The position numbers and the translations under genes are program-made. From Luteolibacter luteus (GTDB taxonomy: Bacteria; Verrucomicrobiota; Verrucomicrobiia; Verrucomicrobiales; Akkermansiaceae), in NCBI RefSeq assembly GCF_012913485.1, contig NZ_CP051774.1:2666001-2730000 (forward strand): a DNA stretch of 64,000 nt, given 5' to 3'. The notes under the pieces were generated by a model. It made no database searches, had not been told where the DNA came from, and saw only the letters and a program-made list of their open reading frames with translations. Positions within the stretch are counted from its first letter, which is position 1, and each line of letters begins with the position of its first letter. Below are positions 61,212 to 64,000 of this stretch, piece after piece.

Positions 61212-62627
61212 TCACACCGGCAGTGTCTCCTTACAACCGAAAAACCTGCGCTTCCGGATCAAGTCCGCCACGCCCTCGGGAACCATCTTCGCCCAGTCCC
61301 CCTCGCCATTCGCGATCTTCTTCAGCACGTCCCGAGAGAAGATGTGGAGATATTCCGGATTGAAATTATCCAAGGCGACGAAGCTACCGCGATCCGCGAG
61401 GTAACCGTAAAGCTTTTTGAGTTCCGTAGCCACCTCGAGATTGTCCACCGTCGTCAATGCACCGGTCTCCTGATTCTTGAGGGGATAAACGTAGAGCTTC
61501 AGGTTGTATTTGAAGAGGCGCCCGAAGGATTCGAGGATGCCTCCCGGCAGCTGCGTGTAATACTTCTCATCGAAGAGCTCCGTCAGGCTCGGCGCACCCA
61601 TCACGATGCCGATGCGCTCCTTGGTTCGCCAGGAAATGTAAGCCGCCAGCCGATAATACTCGAAGTAGTCCGAGATCATCACGGTCATCCCGCAGGCTGC
61701 GAGCAAATCGGCGCGCGCCAGGAAATCCCTCCGGTCCACCTCGTTTCCGTCTGCCAACAGATTGCGCATCGTCAGCTCGAAGATCGGAAGCACCGGCTTG
61801 CCCGCGACGTCAGGATCCGCGGTGAACTTCTCGATCGCACATTGCAGCATGTCGAAGTTCACGTGCGTCGGCGGGCGGAAGCTGCCGCGTTCCACCATCA
61901 CGGCCTTCTTGTAGAGCGCCTCCGACGGCTGTAGCACTTCGTGGTTCGGCCCGAACATCGCGGCACCGCTCAGGCCCAGCTGCACCAGCTTCAAGCTGAC
62001 AAGGCGGTTGTCCACGGAACGGAACTCGATGCCGCGGAACTCGATGACATCGATTTCGATCCGGCCGGTGGTCAGCTTGTCGAGCAGGCTTTCGATCAAA
62101 AGGTCGGGCTCGTGATGGAGAAAGAAGGCGCCGTAGAGCAAGTTCACCCCCACAACGCCGAGAGCCTCCTGTTGGAGCGATGCTTCGGCATCGAGCATGC
62201 GGACGTGGATGAGGATCTGGCTGGGCTCGTCCCGGGGACGGGATTGGAACTTCACCCCCATCCAGCCGTGACACTCGTTCCCGCCCTTGAAGCTGCGGGC
62301 CACCACCGTATCCGCAAAGGCGAAGAACGCGGTGCTATCCCCGCGCTTGTCGGCAAGACGGTCCACATTCAGAGCGAATTCGCGATCGAGCATCGCCTGC
62401 AGGCGGGTGCGGGACACATAGCGGTCACCGCTGCCATAGATCGCATCACTCACCGTCATGTCATAGGCGGAGATGCTCTTCGCGACCGTGCCTGCAGCCC
62501 CGCCAACGCGAAAGAACCAACGCACGACCTCCTGCCCCGCGCCGATCTCCGCCATGGTTCCGTACCATCGGGAATCAAGGTTGATCTTGAGCGCTTTGTG
62601 GTGGGTATCCAGTTCCGCTTCCCGCAT
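61212..62627 (-). CDS. Conserved cytoplasmic protein of unassigned function
   Basis: 471 residues. The N-terminus (KALKINLDSRWYGTMAEIGAG in outline), GGAAGTVAKSISAYDM and FFAFADTVVARSFKG are landmarks I recall from a family present in Bacteroidetes and Cyanobacteria. Database labels for it (TonB-dependent receptor, nicotinate-nucleotide adenylyltransferase) do not fit: there is no signal peptide, no beta-barrel and no nucleotidyltransferase HxGH motif. The sequence is soluble and mixed alpha/beta, with conserved FRGIEFRSVDNRL and ALDNFNPEYLHIFSRDVL. It is one of several minus-strand genes beside the PIG-L and glycosyltransferase genes, with a 39-nt gap. Confidence 0.7.
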   Translation of the reverse strand: MREAELDTHHKALKINLDSRWYGTMAEIGAGQEVVRWFFRVGGAAGTVAKSISAYDMTVSDAIYGSGDRYVSRTRLQAMLDREFALNVDRLADKRGDSTAFFAFADTVVARSFKGGNECHGWMGVKFQSRPRDEPSQILIHVRMLDAEASLQQEALGVVGVNLLYGAFFLHHEPDLLIESLLDKLTTGRIEIDVIEFRGIEFRSVDNRLVSLKLVQLGLSGAAMFGPNHEVLQPSEALYKKAVMVERGSFRPPTHVNFDMLQCAIEKFTADPDVAGKPVLPIFELTMRNLLADGNEVDRRDFLARADLLAACGMTVMISDYFEYYRLAAYISWRTKERIGIVMGAPSLTELFDEKYYTQLPGGILESFGRLFKYNLKLYVYPLKNQETGALTTVDNLEVATELKKLYGYLADRGSFVALDNFNPEYLHIFSRDVLKKIANGEGDWAKMVPEGVADLIRKRRFFGCKETLPV

Positions 62628-62666
62628 TCCCCCATGGAAGCAACTCCCGCACCACAATACCAGTCC

Positions 62667-63458
62667 TCAGTGACAGATCGGGAAGTGCCGGTAGGCCTCC
62701 TTTGCGGTACGATCCACGAATCCCTCGATCGATCCGCCGCCGCGCTCGGTGAAGTAGCTGAGCTGCGAGCGATGCGCCCTGAAGGCAGCGAGACGTTGCT
62801 CCCGATGCCCGGAGGCATCGATCAGAAGATCCGCCGGATCATCGCGGTTTAACATGCCTGGCAAGGCGTGGCCGTCCTGCCATGCATGGATCGTAAGGAG
62901 ATGGTGCTCCCCTCCCGCCGCCTGGAGCACGGCCTCGCGGACAAGCAGATGCGCGGGATGCCAATACTCACCCCCGCTGCCGTGAGTGATGACGGCCGCT
63001 GGCCGATGGATCCGGAGGTGCTCCCTGATCTGGTCCGTTAACTGTGAAATCGGAACTTGCGGAGCAAAGGTCCGGTACTGCTGGCCGAGCGGATCGGGGT
63101 GACCAAGGAAGCTGACCCCGCTGACTCCCAAGGCCGCGGAAGAGTTCCGCAGCTCTCCCTCGCGGATACGACCGAGTTCTTCACGAGAGCTGCCGCCGGT
63201 GATGCCCCCCTCCCCTTTCGTAAGGCAAAGGATGTGAACCTCGCGTCCGCGTTCGGAAAGTTCGCAGAGCAGACCGGAGGCAAAGAGCTCATCATCCGGA
63301 TGGGCGGTCACCACCAGCCAAGGACCTTCCACCGCAAGCAGTTCATCGAGTGAAACAGCCCTAGGCCGACGTGGCGGAAAAAGCGGACGAAGAAGCTGGC
63401 GGAGGCGCTTCCGGTAGAAGAGAGGGTCGGCAAGACGCTGGCTCAGTTTCTTCAGCAT
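62667..63458 (-). CDS. PIG-L/LmbE-family zinc N-deacetylase
   Basis: 263 residues. The zinc motif AHPDDE (52-57) and a downstream GEYWHPAH giving the third His ligand define the family, which removes N-acetyl groups from GlcNAc-type substrates (GlcNAc-PI, mycothiol/bacillithiol precursors, glycopeptide sugars). The N-terminal 30 residues are basic and non-conserved. The start overlaps the glycosyltransferase stop (ATGCTGA), so the pair probably modifies one glycoconjugate. Confidence 0.88.
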   Translation of the reverse strand: MLKKLSQRLADPLFYRKRLRQLLRPLFPPRRPRAVSLDELLAVEGPWLVVTAHPDDELFASGLLCELSERGREVHILCLTKGEGGITGGSSREELGRIREGELRNSSAALGVSGVSFLGHPDPLGQQYRTFAPQVPISQLTDQIREHLRIHRPAAVITHGSGGEYWHPAHLLVREAVLQAAGGEHHLLTIHAWQDGHALPGMLNRDDPADLLIDASGHREQRLAAFRAHRSQLSYFTERGGGSIEGFVDRTAKEAYRHFPICH

Positions 63459-64000
63459 GGGCTCAAGGGACGCTTCAGGAAATCCTGCACGATCTGGACA
63501 AGCGTTTCCGAAAAGAATTCGGGACGGAAGCGGGTGACCCGTTCCTGCAAGGCTTTCCGCATGCCCTCAAGGTTCTCAGGCTGCTGGATGCGTGCGATGA
63601 TCTTTGCCACGGCGTCATCAATGTCCGAGTAGATCAGCTCTTCCAAACCGACGATCTCCTTCACACCGCCTTCGGCAGAAACGAAAGGCAGCAACCCCGC
63701 GCCCGCCATTTCCGCGATGGCGATCCCAAAGGCCTCTACCCGGCAGCCATGGATGCCATAGGTGCGGCTCGCGAAGACCTCCTGCTTTTCCTTCGGCCCG
63801 AAGAACCCGGGCGTGCGGATCCACTCGGCACGATCCTTCGCCATGCGGGCAATACGCTTCGAATAAGGATCAGCGCCAAATTGCCCGGCAAGGTCGAGGG
63901 TCGCCGGATAGCCTGCTTCACGGACCCGATCGAGGATGGCGATGATGCTTTCCACCTCCTTCTCGGGCATGATGCGGCCCATGCAGACAAAGCCCAAGGG
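63452..64000 (-). CDS. GT4-type glycosyltransferase, C-terminal part
   Basis: The frame is open at the window end, so the N-terminal acceptor domain is missing. The C-terminal Rossmann domain has FVCMGRIMPEKEVESIIAIL, FFGPKEKQEVFASRTYGIHG and EAFGIAIAEMAGAGLLPFVS, with the E-x7-E pattern that contacts the nucleotide-sugar ribose and phosphate in GT4 enzymes. It is coupled to the PIG-L gene by overlapping codons. Confidence 0.87.
   Translation of the reverse strand, partial: PLGFVCMGRIMPEKEVESIIAILDRVREAGYPATLDLAGQFGADPYSKRIARMAKDRAEWIRTPGFFGPKEKQEVFASRTYGIHGCRVEAFGIAIAEMAGAGLLPFVSAEGGVKEIVGLEELIYSDIDDAVAKIIARIQQPENLEGMRKALQERVTRFRPEFFSETLVQIVQDFLKRPLSPC

Noticed and set aside
1-64000. tRNA, rRNA, CRISPR array, IS element or phage genes
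   Set aside because: The non-coding gaps were read for T-loop motifs, regularly spaced repeats, transposase or integrase motifs; none was found.

Overview
The window is a high-GC bacterial chromosome segment with about 48 protein genes, no tRNA or rRNA gene, and no recognisable insertion sequence, prophage or CRISPR array. I infer Verrucomicrobiota (Luteolibacter or another Verrucomicrobiaceae-like genus). The reasons are: a TGTTC-N4-GAACA LexA-type box in front of recA; secreted proteins with DxDGLPDxWE calcium-type repeats and autotransporter-associated strands; an SHD1-domain secreted metalloprotease; families of HEAT/TPR-like signal-anchored proteins; and GTG starts preceded by pyrimidine-rich sequence instead of Shine-Dalgarno sites. 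This is inference from content, not a database match.

Layout. 1-1.6 kb: end of a FadL-like porin and an oddly arranged histidine-kinase-like protein. 1.6-7.9 kb (minus strand): a tightly coupled trio of FAD oxidoreductase, 1026-residue STAND-type ATPase and acetoacetate-decarboxylase-like protein. 8.0-11.4 kb: an orphan NarL-type response regulator and two paralogous signal-anchored repeat proteins. 11.5-14.4 kb: a GntR-ABC-membrane protein operon whose ATPase gene carries a frameshift, with a nested palindromic operator. 14.5-19.7 kb: RNA modification genes (RsmC-like, rsuA, rlmN) and a ferritin-like/ATP-grasp fusion. 19.9-25.0 kb: secreted metalloprotease, HupE/UreJ-like protein and a GH95 alpha-L-fucosidase. 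25.1-31.8 kb: a LuxR-TPR regulator, two paralogous Rv2258c-like methyltransferases, a DsrE-like protein, a secreted PHP phosphodiesterase, and a TetR regulator with two matching palindromic operators. 31.9-35.7 kb: a 1278-residue secreted repeat protein. 36-48 kb: mostly housekeeping (lepA, recG, HerA-like ATPase, recA) with a membrane pseudokinase coupled to recG, an RRM protein, a TonB-C-like lipoprotein and a secreted thioredoxin-fold protein. 48-54 kb: a large autotransporter-strand/LamG protein, ruvX, and two proteins of unknown function. 54.5-60.3 kb: a complete L-rhamnose import and isomerisation operon (RhaS, RhaQ, RhaP, RhaT, RhaI). 60.4-64 kb: NlpC/P60 hydrolase, a conserved 471-residue protein, PIG-L deacetylase and a glycosyltransferase cut by the window end.

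How they fit together. The GH95 fucosidase and the rhamnose operon point to scavenging of deoxyhexose-rich polysaccharide. PIG-L plus glycosyltransferase suggest the edge of a glycoconjugate cluster. Two large regulators are domain-complementary: one has the ATPase and TPR but no DNA-binding domain, the other TPR and LuxR-HTH but no P-loop. The most distinctive non-coding signal is a 37-38 bp hairpin-forming element found four times. Each copy lies 3' of a gene and in the same orientation relative to that gene, and three copies share a 20-nt core.
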